Shown here piece by piece: positions 31,907-40,564 of a stretch of 54,453 nucleotides of DNA (the stretch's first letter is position 1; each line of letters opens with the position of its first letter). A program made the position numbers and the translations under genes. The DNA is from CAVRJC01 sp964505725 (GTDB lineage Bacteria > Actinomycetota > Acidimicrobiia > IMCC26256 > DASPTH01), in NCBI GenBank assembly GCA_964505725.1, contig CAZDJK010000073.1:1-54453 (forward strand), in the 5' to 3' direction. A model generated the notes under the pieces. It saw nothing but the letters and a program-made list of their open reading frames with translations. It was not told the DNA's origin and did no database searches.

Positions 31907-31928
31907 CGAGCGCCATCGGGGCCGCCGC

Positions 31929-31943
31929 CTCGCTAAGAGCGAG
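31929..31943 (+). terminator. Possible weak terminator after dapA
   Basis: The short perfect hairpin CTCGCT-AAG-AGCGAG lies 23 nt after the stop codon, with no T-run. It could stall polymerase but is not a typical intrinsic terminator. Confidence 0.3.
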
Positions 31944-31971
31944 TCTGGGAATACGGTACGGCGGCGTGCTA

Positions 31972-32006
31972 GAACTCCGGCTGTCCCCCCGACCGTGACG
32001 GAGTTC
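31972..32006 (+). promoter_or_regulatory. 8-bp inverted repeat over the MFS pump ribosome binding site
   Basis: GAACTCCG (31972-31979) pairs with CGGAGTTC (31999-32006), spacer 19 nt. The right arm contains the CGGAG ribosome binding site, 2 nt before the ATG. It could be a TetR operator for the regulator downstream or an RNA hairpin that hides the ribosome binding site. Confidence 0.5.
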
Positions 32007-32008
32007 CC

Positions 32009-33604
32009 ATGACGACGCTCTCCGAACGGGTGCAGGAGCACGCGCACGAGCGCCGGTGGCTGATCCTGGCCGTCCTCCAGTTCAGCCTGCTCGTCATCGT
32101 GCTCGACAACACCATCCTCAACGTCGCGATCCCGACGATCGTGCGCGACCTGCACGCGACCAACAGCCAGCTCCAGTGGATGGTCGACGCGTACGTCCTC
32201 GTGTTCGCCGGGCTCCTGCTCACCGCAGGGAGCCTGGGCGACCGCTTCGGCCGACGCGGCGCGCTGCAGCTCGGGCTCGCGGTGTTCGGCGTCGGCTCGC
32301 TCGCGGCCGCGCTCACCACGTCACCCGACCAGCTGATCGTCGCGCGCGCGTTCATGGGCATCGGCGGCGCGTTCATCATGCCGGCGACGTTGTCGATCAT
32401 CACGAACACGTTCGAGGGGAACGAGAGAGGGCGCGCCATCGGCATCTGGGCGGGCACTGCCGGACTCGCCGCGGTGCTCGGGCCACTCATCGGGGGGTTC
32501 CTGCTCGAGCACTTCTACTGGGGCTCGATCTTCCTCGTGAACGTCCCCGTCGTCGTCATCGGCCTCGCAGCCGGCGTGTTCATCGTGCCCACCTCCAAGG
32601 ACCCCAGCGCGCCGAAGCTCGACCCCGTCGGTGCGGTGCTGTCGATCGTCGGGCTCAGCTCGCTGCTCTACGCGATCATCGAGGCCCCGGTGAAGGGCTG
32701 GGGTGAGTCGGAGATCGTCGCCGGGTTCGTGCTCGGCGGCACGCTCCTCATCGCCTTCTTCCTCTGGGAGCGGCACTCCGACCACCCGATGCTCGACGTG
32801 AAGTTCTTCCGGAACCCCCGGTTCACCGCGGCGAGCAACAGCATCATGGCGGTGTTCTTCGCCATGTTCGGCGCGATGTTCCTCATCACGCAGTACTTCC
32901 AGTTCGTCCTCGGCTACACGCCGCTCGAGACCGGTATCCGGTTCCTCCCGTGGGCGGCGTGCATGATGATCATGTCGCCGCTGAGCCCCCGTATCGTCGA
33001 ACGGGTCGGCACGAAGCTCGTGGTCGGGACCGGCCTCCTGCTCGTCACCGCGTCGCTCCTGTTGCAATCGCGGCTCACCGCGTCGAGCAGCTACTTCCCC
33101 GAGGTGATCCTGCTCCTCATGCTGCTGGCAGTGGGCATGGGGCTCACCATGGCGCCCGCGACGGAGTCGATCATGGGGTCGCTGCCGTTGGCGAAGGCCG
33201 GCGTCGGTTCCGCGGTGAACGACACCACGCGCCAGGTGGGGGGCGCGCTGGGCGTCGCGATCATCGGGAGCGTGCTGGCGTCGACCTACGGCAGCCAGAT
33301 GTCGCAGTTCCTCAAGGGCAAGCCCGTCCCCGAGGGGGTGGCCACCAACATCAAGCAGTCGCTCGGGTTCGCGCTGGACGCGCGCAACCAGCTCTCGGGG
33401 CTGGCGTCCACCGCCACGCACGCGTTCGTCGACGGCATGCGCAGCGGCATGCTCGTCGCCGCCGCGGCTGCCTTGCTCGGGGCGGTCATCGCGTTCTGCT
33501 TCCTCCCGGCGCGCGCGGTGCGCGCCACCGACACGCTGACCGAGACACCCGAGGCCGAGGCCGGCGTTGCCGCACCGGTCGCGGTGCCGGCCCTGGAGGG
33601 ATGA
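32009..33604 (+). CDS. MFS transporter, DHA2 (EmrB/QacA) family
   Basis: This 531-aa protein has about 14 transmembrane segments and DHA2 signatures: LDNTILNVAIPTI in helix 1, GSLGDRFGRR in the first cytoplasmic loop, and a second loop after helix 4. Such proton-driven pumps export drugs, dyes or toxic hydrophobics. It overlaps a TetR regulator by ATGA, the usual repressor-pump pairing, although here the regulator is co-directional. Confidence 0.92.
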   Translation: MTTLSERVQEHAHERRWLILAVLQFSLLVIVLDNTILNVAIPTIVRDLHATNSQLQWMVDAYVLVFAGLLLTAGSLGDRFGRRGALQLGLAVFGVGSLAAALTTSPDQLIVARAFMGIGGAFIMPATLSIITNTFEGNERGRAIGIWAGTAGLAAVLGPLIGGFLLEHFYWGSIFLVNVPVVVIGLAAGVFIVPTSKDPSAPKLDPVGAVLSIVGLSSLLYAIIEAPVKGWGESEIVAGFVLGGTLLIAFFLWERHSDHPMLDVKFFRNPRFTAASNSIMAVFFAMFGAMFLITQYFQFVLGYTPLETGIRFLPWAACMMIMSPLSPRIVERVGTKLVVGTGLLLVTASLLLQSRLTASSSYFPEVILLLMLLAVGMGLTMAPATESIMGSLPLAKAGVGSAVNDTTRQVGGALGVAIIGSVLASTYGSQMSQFLKGKPVPEGVATNIKQSLGFALDARNQLSGLASTATHAFVDGMRSGMLVAAAAALLGAVIAFCFLPARAVRATDTLTETPEAEAGVAAPVAVPALEG

Positions 33605-34242
33605 CGGTGGGACGAGCGGAGGTCGCCGACCCCGCCGCGTGCGAGAGCGCGTCGCGCCGCCCGGGCCGCCCGCGCAGCGTCGAAGCCGACGAGGCCATCC
33701 TCGGGGCGGCGGCGGCCGTGTTCGCGGAGTGCGGGTTCGAGGGGATGACGGTCGAAGCGGTCGCGCTGCGGGCGGGCGTCGGCAAGGGCACGATCTACCG
33801 GCGTTACCCGTGCAAGCTCGACCTCGTGATCGCCGCGGCCGGGATGTTCTCCCAGGTCGACGAGCCGCCGGTCGACACCGGCACCACCGCCGGGGACCTC
33901 CGGGTGCTCGCCGACTCGTTCGTGTCCGTGCTCACGGAAACGCCGCTCGGCGCCGCGCTCCCGATGCTGGTGGCGGAGCGGGCGCGGATCCCGGAGCTGC
34001 GCGCGGCGATCGACGACGTCGTGCGCCGCAAGCGCGCCCGGAGCGGCGTGGTGGTGCGGCGGGCGATCGAGCGCGGCGGCCTGCGGCCGGATGCCGACGT
34101 CGAGCAGGTGATCGAGTCGCTGTCCGGGCCGATCCTCTACCGGTTCCTGATCACCGACCTGCCGCTCGACGACGCGTTCACCCGTGCGACCGTCGACGCC
34201 GCCCTCCGCGCGTTCGGCAACCCCATCGGGCACTACAGCTAG
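33601..34242 (+). CDS. TetR family regulator of the MFS pump
   Basis: This 213-aa protein has an N-terminal TetR helix-turn-helix (GFEGMTVEAVALRAGVGKG, then TIYRRYPCKLDL) and a helical ligand domain (about 85-205). The stop lies 4 nt inside the convergent kgd gene. As an autoregulating repressor it would most simply bind the inverted repeat at 31972-32006 upstream of the pump. Confidence 0.9.
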   Translation: MTVGRAEVADPAACESASRRPGRPRSVEADEAILGAAAAVFAECGFEGMTVEAVALRAGVGKGTIYRRYPCKLDLVIAAAGMFSQVDEPPVDTGTTAGDLRVLADSFVSVLTETPLGAALPMLVAERARIPELRAAIDDVVRRKRARSGVVVRRAIERGGLRPDADVEQVIESLSGPILYRFLITDLPLDDAFTRATVDAALRAFGNPIGHYS

Positions 34243-37200
34243 CCGAGGGCGGCGGCGACGAGCTCGCGCTGCTCGCGCTCGTGCACCCTCGTGCTCCCCG
34301 TCGCGGGGCTTGCGCTGGCGGCGCGGGCGACGAACCGGATCATGAGCCGCTCGGCGCCAGGAAGGTCGTGCAGACGGGGTGCGACGAACCCCCATGCGCC
34401 CATGTTCGACGGCTCCTCCTGGACCCAGACGAGCTCGCGCGCGTGCGGATAACGCTGCAACACCGCCGCGAGCTCCTGGTCGGGCCAGGGGTAGAGCTGC
34501 TCCACGCGGACGACCGCGAGCTGCGCGTCGGCCGCGTCGCGTGCCTTCATGAGCTCGTGCGCGACCTTGCCCGTGCACACGACGACCCGCTCGACTGCGG
34601 CCGCGTCGAGCGCGGGCGTACCGGCGGCGCGGTCGTCGAGCACGAGCGAGAACCCGCCGTCGGTGAACGCCGCCACCGGTGAGCGGGTCTCGGGCATCCT
34701 CAGGTAGCGCTTCGGCGTGAAGCACACGAGCGGTACCCGCTCGGTGACGAACGCCTGCCGACGCAGCGTGTGGAAGTACTGGGCGGCGGTGGACGGGTAG
34801 ACCACCCGAAGGTTCCGCTCCGCACACAGGGTGAGGTAGCGCTCGATGCGCGCGCTCGAGTGCTCCGGACCCTGCCCCTCGAAGCCGTGCGGGAGCAGCA
34901 GCACCAGGTTGCTGCGCTGGCCCCACTTGTCGGCGGCGGCGGCGACGAACTGGTCGATCACGATCTGGGCGCCGTTGGCGAAGTCGCCGAACTGTGCCTC
35001 CCAGCACACGAGGGCGTCCGACGTAACGGAGTAGCCGTACTCGAATCCCAACGCCGCGTACTCGGACAGCACGGTGTCGTAGAGCATGAACGGTGCCTGC
35101 TCGGACGCGAGGTGCGCGAGTGGGACGTACTCGCGCTCGCTGTCCTCGCCCACGAGGACGCCGTGCCGCTGGCTGAACGTCCCGCGGCGCGTGTCCTGGC
35201 CGGCGAGCCGCACCGGCACGCCCTCGAGGAGCAACGTGCCGAACGCGAGTGCCTCGCCCAGCGGCCAGTCGACCGCGTCGCCGTCGAACGCGGTGCGGCG
35301 CTCCTGGAGCTGGCGGGCGAGCTTCGGGTTCACGTGGATGTCGTCGGGCCACTGGGTGATGCCGTCCAGCACCCGCTCGAGGTCGGTACGCGACGCCGCC
35401 GTGACGACCCGGGCCTCGTCGACCGTCTCGGTCGGTGTACCGGTGTCGAGCGCGTCGGCGCCTTCGTCATCGGCGTCGGCGTCGTCGGCCTCGCCGGCCG
35501 CCCGCGTCGCGGCGAACGCGTCGTCGAGGCGCGCCCGGAAGGCGGCCTCGACCGCCTGCTCGCCGTCGGCGTCGATGTCGCCGCGTTGCAGCAGCGCCTG
35601 GGTGTAGATCGACCGCACCGAGGGATGGGCCGCGATCAGCGCGTACATCTTGGGCTGGGTGAACGCGGGCTCGTCGGCCTCGTTGTGGCCGTAGCGGCGG
35701 TAACAGAAGAGGTCGACCACGACGTCCTTGTGGAACATCTGACGGAACTCGAACGCGAGCCGGATCACCCGCACCGCGGCTTCGGGGTCGTCGCCGTTCA
35801 CGTGGAAGATCGGCGCCTGCACGATCTTGGCCACGTCGGTGGGGTACACGCTCGAACGCCCGAGCTCCGGCGCGGTCGTGAAGCCGAGCTGGTTGTTGAC
35901 CACGACGTGCACCGTGCCGCCGACCTCGTAGCCGGGCACCTCGGAGAGGTTGAACGTCTCCGCCACCACGCCCTGGCCGGCGAACGCGGCGTCGCCGTGC
36001 ACCAGGACGGGAAGGATGGCACGACGTTCCTCGTCGTCGAGCGCGTCGCCTTCGGCGCGCGCCATGCCCTCCACCACCGGGTCGACGGCTTCGAGGTGGC
36101 TCGGGTTGGCCGCGAGGATCAGCGGGATCGCATGGCCGTCGGGCGACTCGTGCTTGCCGCGCGCGCCGAGGTGGTACTTCACGTCGCCCGAGCCCTGCGT
36201 GCTCGAGGGGTCGAGATCGCCCTCGAACTCGCGGAAGATCTGCTGGTACGACTTGCCGATCACGTTCGCGAGCACGTTGAGCCGGCCGCGGTGCGACATC
36301 CCCAGCACCACGCCGCTCATGCCGGCGTCCGCGGCCTCGGTGCAGAGCGCGTCGAGCATCGGCACGAGCGTCTCGGCGCCTTCGAGGCTGAATCGCTTCT
36401 GCCCGATGTACTTCGTGTGCAGGAAGCGCTCGAACACCTCGGCGGCATTGAGGCGCTCGAGGATGCGGCGCTTCACCGCGGGCAGCAGCGGCGGACGCGG
36501 GACCTCCACCCGTTCCTGGATCCACGACTTCTGGTCGTGCTCCTGGATGTGCATGTACTCGACGCCGACCGTGCGCGCGTAGGCGTCGCGCAGCACGCCG
36601 AGGATGTCCCGGAGGGGCATCGTCGAACGGGGGAGGTTGCCGGCGCCGAGGCTCCCGATCGGGAACTCGCGTTCGAGATCCCAGATCGACAGGTCGTGGT
36701 GGGTGATGTCGAGCTCGGGATGGGTCACCGGATCGCGGCGTCCGAGCGGATCCAGGTTGGCGATCAGGTGCCCGCGGACGCGGTACATGTTCACCAGCGC
36801 GTGGACCTGCACGACCTTCTCGTTCTGGCTCACCGGATCCGCGAACGTGCCCCGGTCGGGTACCCAGCGCGCCGGCTCGTAGGGGACGGCGAGATCGGCG
36901 AACACGTCGTCGTAGAAGCCGTCCGTGCCCAGGAGCAGCTCGTGGATCCGGCGCAGGAATTCACCGCTCTCGGCGCCGGTGATGATCCGGTGGTCGTAGG
37001 TGTTGGTCAGGGTGGTGACCTTGCTCACGCCGAGCTCGGCGAGCGTGTGCGGGTCGGCACCCTCGTACTCGGCGGGGTAGCCGATCGAGCCCACCCCGAG
37101 GATGAACCCCTGGCCGGGCATGAGGCGCGGCACCGAATGCACGGTGCCGATCATCCCGGGGTTGGTGATGGTGCACGTGGTGCCGGCGAAGTCGTCGGGC

Positions 37201-37913
37201 GCGATGGTCCCGCCGCGCACCTTCTCGATCAGCTGCTCGTACGCGTGCCAGAACTCCTCGAATCCCATGATGTCGGCTTGCCTCACGCACGGGACCAGCA
37301 GCGAGTGCGTACCGTCTCGGCGCAGCACGTCGACCGCGAGCCCCAGGTTGACGTGCTGGTGGCTCACGACCGCGGGCTTGCCGTCGACGCTCTCGTAGGT
37401 GGCGTTCAGGTGCGGGAAGTCACGCAGCGCCCGCACCACCGCGAACGCGATGAGATGGGTGAAGCTGACCTTCCCGGCGCCGGTGCGGCCGAGCTGGTTG
37501 TTGAGGATCTGGCGGTTGACCTCCAGCAGCTTGGCGGGGACCGCGCGCACCGACGTGGCGGTGGGCACCGCGAGGCTCGCCTCCATGTTCTCGACCGTGC
37601 GCGCGGCCGCGCCCCGGAGGGGCGCGGGCTCGTCGCCGTCGAGCACGAGCGGGCCCGGGCGGGGGCGCGGCGGCGCGGGGGCGGCCGCGGGAGCCGGGGC
37701 CGCCGCGCCGCCGGGCGTGGCGGCGCCGTCGGACCCGTCGGTCGCCGGGGCGGTGGGCGCAGCGGGCTGCCGGCCGGCGCCGCCGTTGGGTGCCGGGAGG
37801 CCCGCGAAGAAGGCGCGCCAGTGGGCGTCGACCGCGGCGGGGTTCTCGAGGTAGCGCTGGTAGAGCTCCTCGACCAGCCCCGAGTTCGGTCCGAGATCCT
37901 CGAAGCTCGTCAC
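34239..37913 (-). CDS. kgd: Multifunctional 2-oxoglutarate decarboxylase/dehydrogenase Kgd
   Basis: This 1224-aa actinobacterial fusion has an N-terminal subunit-binding-like segment (residues 1-40), a Pro/Ala linker (41-100), an E2-type acyltransferase domain (about 105-330, catalytic YDHRIITGAESG with His308) and a thiamine diphosphate E1 domain (about 365-1224, with GMSHRGRLNVLANV and AETFNLSEVPGY). It supplies the 2-oxoglutarate step of the TCA cycle. There is no lipoyl domain, as in the family. A short acidic insertion lies in the E1 part (DDADADDEGADAL). The start is GTG. Confidence 0.95.
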   Translation of the reverse strand: MTSFEDLGPNSGLVEELYQRYLENPAAVDAHWRAFFAGLPAPNGGAGRQPAAPTAPATDGSDGAATPGGAAAPAPAAAPAPPRPRPGPLVLDGDEPAPLRGAAARTVENMEASLAVPTATSVRAVPAKLLEVNRQILNNQLGRTGAGKVSFTHLIAFAVVRALRDFPHLNATYESVDGKPAVVSHQHVNLGLAVDVLRRDGTHSLLVPCVRQADIMGFEEFWHAYEQLIEKVRGGTIAPDDFAGTTCTITNPGMIGTVHSVPRLMPGQGFILGVGSIGYPAEYEGADPHTLAELGVSKVTTLTNTYDHRIITGAESGEFLRRIHELLLGTDGFYDDVFADLAVPYEPARWVPDRGTFADPVSQNEKVVQVHALVNMYRVRGHLIANLDPLGRRDPVTHPELDITHHDLSIWDLEREFPIGSLGAGNLPRSTMPLRDILGVLRDAYARTVGVEYMHIQEHDQKSWIQERVEVPRPPLLPAVKRRILERLNAAEVFERFLHTKYIGQKRFSLEGAETLVPMLDALCTEAADAGMSGVVLGMSHRGRLNVLANVIGKSYQQIFREFEGDLDPSSTQGSGDVKYHLGARGKHESPDGHAIPLILAANPSHLEAVDPVVEGMARAEGDALDDEERRAILPVLVHGDAAFAGQGVVAETFNLSEVPGYEVGGTVHVVVNNQLGFTTAPELGRSSVYPTDVAKIVQAPIFHVNGDDPEAAVRVIRLAFEFRQMFHKDVVVDLFCYRRYGHNEADEPAFTQPKMYALIAAHPSVRSIYTQALLQRGDIDADGEQAVEAAFRARLDDAFAATRAAGEADDADADDEGADALDTGTPTETVDEARVVTAASRTDLERVLDGITQWPDDIHVNPKLARQLQERRTAFDGDAVDWPLGEALAFGTLLLEGVPVRLAGQDTRRGTFSQRHGVLVGEDSEREYVPLAHLASEQAPFMLYDTVLSEYAALGFEYGYSVTSDALVCWEAQFGDFANGAQIVIDQFVAAAADKWGQRSNLVLLLPHGFEGQGPEHSSARIERYLTLCAERNLRVVYPSTAAQYFHTLRRQAFVTERVPLVCFTPKRYLRMPETRSPVAAFTDGGFSLVLDDRAAGTPALDAAAVERVVVCTGKVAHELMKARDAADAQLAVVRVEQLYPWPDQELAAVLQRYPHARELVWVQEEPSNMGAWGFVAPRLHDLPGAERLMIRFVARAASASPATGSTRVHEREQRELVAAALG

Positions 37914-37976
37914 GGTCCCATGCTCGCGCGTGCGGGTGCCGGCTGCCCCGCCCGGGCCGGTCCTCGCGGCGCTGAG

Positions 37977-39365
37977 CTATCTCCGCAGCAGCTCCGCCAC
38001 CTCGAACGCGAGGTCGAGGGACTGACGCGCGTTGAGCCGGGGATCGCAATCGGTCTCGTAGCGCTCCTCCAGCTGGTCGCCGGAGACCGCGCCGCTCCCG
38101 CCGAGGCACTCGGTGACGTCGTCGCCGGTGAGCTCGACGTGGACGCCGCCCGGCCACACGTCGACCTGGTCGCACGCGCTGAAGAATCCCCGCAGCTCCC
38201 GCATGATGACGTCGAAGTCGCGCGTCTTGAAGCCGCTGGCGTGGCGGAAGGTGTTGCCGTGCATCGGATCGCAGATCCACACGACGGGATGGCCCGACAG
38301 CTTGACCGCGCGCAGGAGCGGGGGCAGCACCGTCGCCACGCGGTCCGCGCCCATCCGCGCCACGAGGCACAGGCGCCCGGGCTGCCGGCGCGGGTCGAGC
38401 CGGTTGCAGAGCGCCACGACGTCCTCGGGCGACGACGTGGGGCCGAGCTTGACGCCGACGGGGTTGCCGATGCCGGAGAGGAACTCCACGTGCGCGCCGT
38501 CGAGCTGACGCGTGCGGTCGCCGATCCACAGGAGATGGGACGAGCAGTCGTACCAGTCGTCGGTGAGGCTGTCGAGGCGCGTCAGCGCCTCCTCGTACCC
38601 GAGGATGAGCGCCTCGTGGCTGGTGAAGAAGTCGACCTGGTGGAGCTCCAGCTCGGCGTCGAGCGCGATGCCGCACGCGGCCATGAACCGGAGCGCCCGG
38701 TCGATCTCGGCCGCCAATGCCTCGTACCGGCGGCCCTCGGGGCTGGCGTCGACGAACTCGAGGTTCCACGCGTGCACGCGTGACAGGTCGGCGAACCCAC
38801 CCTTGGCGAACGCGCGCAGCAGGTTCAGCGTGGACGCCGACTGCTGGTACGCCCGCACGAGGCGTGCCGGGTCGGGGCGGCGGGCCTCGGCCGAGAACGC
38901 GAAGTCGTTGACCATGTCGCCACGGAACGACGGCAGCTCGATGCCGTCGCGCGACTCGGTGGGCTCCGAGCGCGGCTTGGCGAACTGGCCCGCGATGCGA
39001 CCGATCTTCACCGTGGGGACGCCGCTGCCGTACGTGAGCACGACGGCCATCTGGAGGATCACCTTGAGCTTGTCGCGGATCCCGTTGGCCGAGAAGCCGT
39101 TGAACGACTCCGCGCAGTCGCCCGCCTGCAGCACGAAGCCGTGCCGCTCGGTGACGGCGGCGAGCGACTCGGTCAGGCTGCGGGCCTCGCCGGCGAAGAC
39201 GAGCGGAGGCAGTCGACGGAGCTCGTCGAGCGCGGCCTCGACCGCCGCGGCATCGGGCCAGTCGGGCTGCTGGGCGGCCGAGCGCGTCCGCCAGCTCGTG
39301 GGTGTCCACGACTGCATGTGGAAGAGCGCCGCGTCGCGGGGCTCGGCGGCCTCCGTGCTCGTCAC
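37977..39365 (-). CDS. aroG: 3-deoxy-7-phosphoheptulonate synthase, class II
   Basis: This 462-aa enzyme condenses phosphoenolpyruvate and erythrose-4-phosphate to open the shikimate pathway. Class II signatures include LQAGDCAESF (metal-binding Cys), KIGRIAGQFAKPRS, WICDPMHGNT and ETDCDPRLNARQSLDLAF at the end. The start overlaps the stop of bpa by ATGA, so it is translated after the proteasome activator, an unusual functional pairing. Confidence 0.95.
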   Translation of the reverse strand: MTSTEAAEPRDAALFHMQSWTPTSWRTRSAAQQPDWPDAAAVEAALDELRRLPPLVFAGEARSLTESLAAVTERHGFVLQAGDCAESFNGFSANGIRDKLKVILQMAVVLTYGSGVPTVKIGRIAGQFAKPRSEPTESRDGIELPSFRGDMVNDFAFSAEARRPDPARLVRAYQQSASTLNLLRAFAKGGFADLSRVHAWNLEFVDASPEGRRYEALAAEIDRALRFMAACGIALDAELELHQVDFFTSHEALILGYEEALTRLDSLTDDWYDCSSHLLWIGDRTRQLDGAHVEFLSGIGNPVGVKLGPTSSPEDVVALCNRLDPRRQPGRLCLVARMGADRVATVLPPLLRAVKLSGHPVVWICDPMHGNTFRHASGFKTRDFDVIMRELRGFFSACDQVDVWPGGVHVELTGDDVTECLGGSGAVSGDQLEERYETDCDPRLNARQSLDLAFEVAELLRR

Positions 39366-39877
39366 AGGTATCCGCTCGGGGATCCCGGCGGGCGATCCAC
39401 CGGGCCGATGCCCGCTTCGAGCGCACGCCGGCGGCGCATCTCCTCGAACTGGGACTGCGCCACCGCCTGCTGCGTGAACAGCGTGGCCTGGATGCCGTGG
39501 AACAGGCCTTCGAGCCAGCCCACGAGCTGCGCCTGGGCCAGCCGCAGCTCCGAGTCGGTCGGCTCCTCGCTCGTGAGGGGGAGCACCACCTCCGACAGCT
39601 CCTGGCGCAGGTCGGGCGACAGCACGTCCTCGAGCTCATGCAGCGACTTCTCGTGGATGTCGCGGAGCATGCGGCGACCGGCGTCGTCGAGGGGGGCGCG
39701 GCGGACCTCGTCGAGCATGGTGCGCACCATCGAGGCGATGCGGATGAGCTTGGTCGGGCTCGTGACCGCCTCGGTCGACTCCGCGGGCGAGCCGTCGGCC
39801 GCGGGCGCGCCCGGTGGGATGCCCTGCCCGAGCACCTCGGGCGTCACCGGCGCGGGGGTGCTCGTGCCGTCCTCCAT
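39362..39877 (-). CDS. bpa: Bacterial proteasome activator Bpa
   Basis: This 171-aa protein has a disordered Pro/Ala N-terminus (residues 1-38) and a four-helix core: KLIRIASMVRTMLDEVRRAP, then LHELEDVLSPDLRQEL, then AQAQLVGWLEGLFHGIQAT. Bpa forms a ring that opens the 20S proteasome without ATP. The mycobacterial C-terminus is GQYL; here it is SGYL, keeping the terminal Tyr-Leu that docks in the proteasome. Its presence implies a 20S proteasome elsewhere in the genome. Confidence 0.9.
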   Translation of the reverse strand: MEDGTSTPAPVTPEVLGQGIPPGAPAADGSPAESTEAVTSPTKLIRIASMVRTMLDEVRRAPLDDAGRRMLRDIHEKSLHELEDVLSPDLRQELSEVVLPLTSEEPTDSELRLAQAQLVGWLEGLFHGIQATLFTQQAVAQSQFEEMRRRRALEAGIGPVDRPPGSPSGYL

Positions 39878-39884
39878 GGCCGCG

Positions 39885-39890
39885 AGGATA
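39885..39890 (-). promoter_or_regulatory. -10 hexamer for bpa (near leaderless)
   Basis: On the minus strand TATCCT is followed by 7 nt and the ATG at 39877. Confidence 0.45.
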
Positions 39891-39935
39891 CGAGGTGGCG
39901 GCCGCCGGCCGGGCACGGTTCCCCGAGGGGACCGC

Positions 39936-39965
39936 CGCATCCGGGGCGCCGGTCGGTGCCGAATC
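39936..39965 (+). promoter_or_regulatory. ECF (SigK-like) autoregulatory promoter
   Basis: CGCATCC (39936-39942) and CCGAATC (39959-39965) are separated by about 17 nt and resemble, from memory, the mycobacterial SigK consensus (CCATCC and CCGAAT). The -10 ends 6 nt before the sigma factor GTG, giving a leaderless transcript. An ECF factor driving its own operon with the anti-sigma gene is the usual arrangement. Confidence 0.5.
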
Positions 39966-39971
39966 ACCGGT

Positions 39972-40564
39972 GTGGCCGCGCCGACCCCGTACGCCGCCGC
40001 CGACGACGTCGCCCTGACCATCGCGGTCGCGCGGTACGACGCGGAAGCGTTCGCAAAGGTGTACCGCCGGCACTGCGGCGCCGTGTACGCCCTCGCGATG
40101 CGCCTCCTCTGGGGGAACCCAGGGGTCGCCCACGAAGTGGTGCAGGAGGTGTTCCTGCGCCTCTGGGAGCACCCCGATCGGTTCGACCGCTCGCGCGGGT
40201 CGTTGCGGTCGTTCCTCCTGATGGACGGGCACTCGCGGCGCGTCAACCGGCTCCGGGCAGAGCAGCGGCGGCGCGACGGGGAGGAGCGGTCGGCGCGCGC
40301 CGATGCCGTCGGCTCCTACGACGTCGACCTCGAGGCGTGGGATCTCGACGTGGGCGAGGAGGTGCGGAAGGTCATGGAGACGCTTGGCGAGGCGAGCGCC
40401 GTGCGATCGAGCTCGCGTACTTCGGCGGTCACACCTATCGCGACGTCGCCGCGATGCTCGGCGAGCCCGAGGGAACCATCAAGAGCCGCATCCGTACCGG
40501 GCTCGTGCGGCTGAAGACCCAGCTTCTCGACCCGGGGATCGACCAGACATGGATCACGAGCTGA
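39972..40564 (+). pseudogene. sigK: SigK-like ECF sigma factor with a -1 frameshift
   Basis: The first frame, from GTG 39972, encodes sigma region 2 (FAKVYRRHCGAVYALAMRL, VVQEVFLRLWEHPDRF) and runs to VRKVMETLGEA. The homologous continuation, ERRAIELAYFGGHTYRDV and the region 4 helix-turn-helix (EPEGTIKSRIRTGLVRLK), is in another frame. One missing G around 40391-40395 (GAGGCGAGCGCC where GAGGCGGAGCGCC is expected) explains it; restoring it gives an intact 197-aa protein. Either the gene is broken or the base is an assembly error. The next gene encodes the matching anti-sigma factor and is intact. Confidence 0.85.

Noticed and set aside
34770..38783. 1337-codon open frame antisense to kgd and DAHP synthase
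   Set aside because: High GC removes stop codons from this frame. The translation is low-complexity and matches no fold, while both sense genes are unmistakable.
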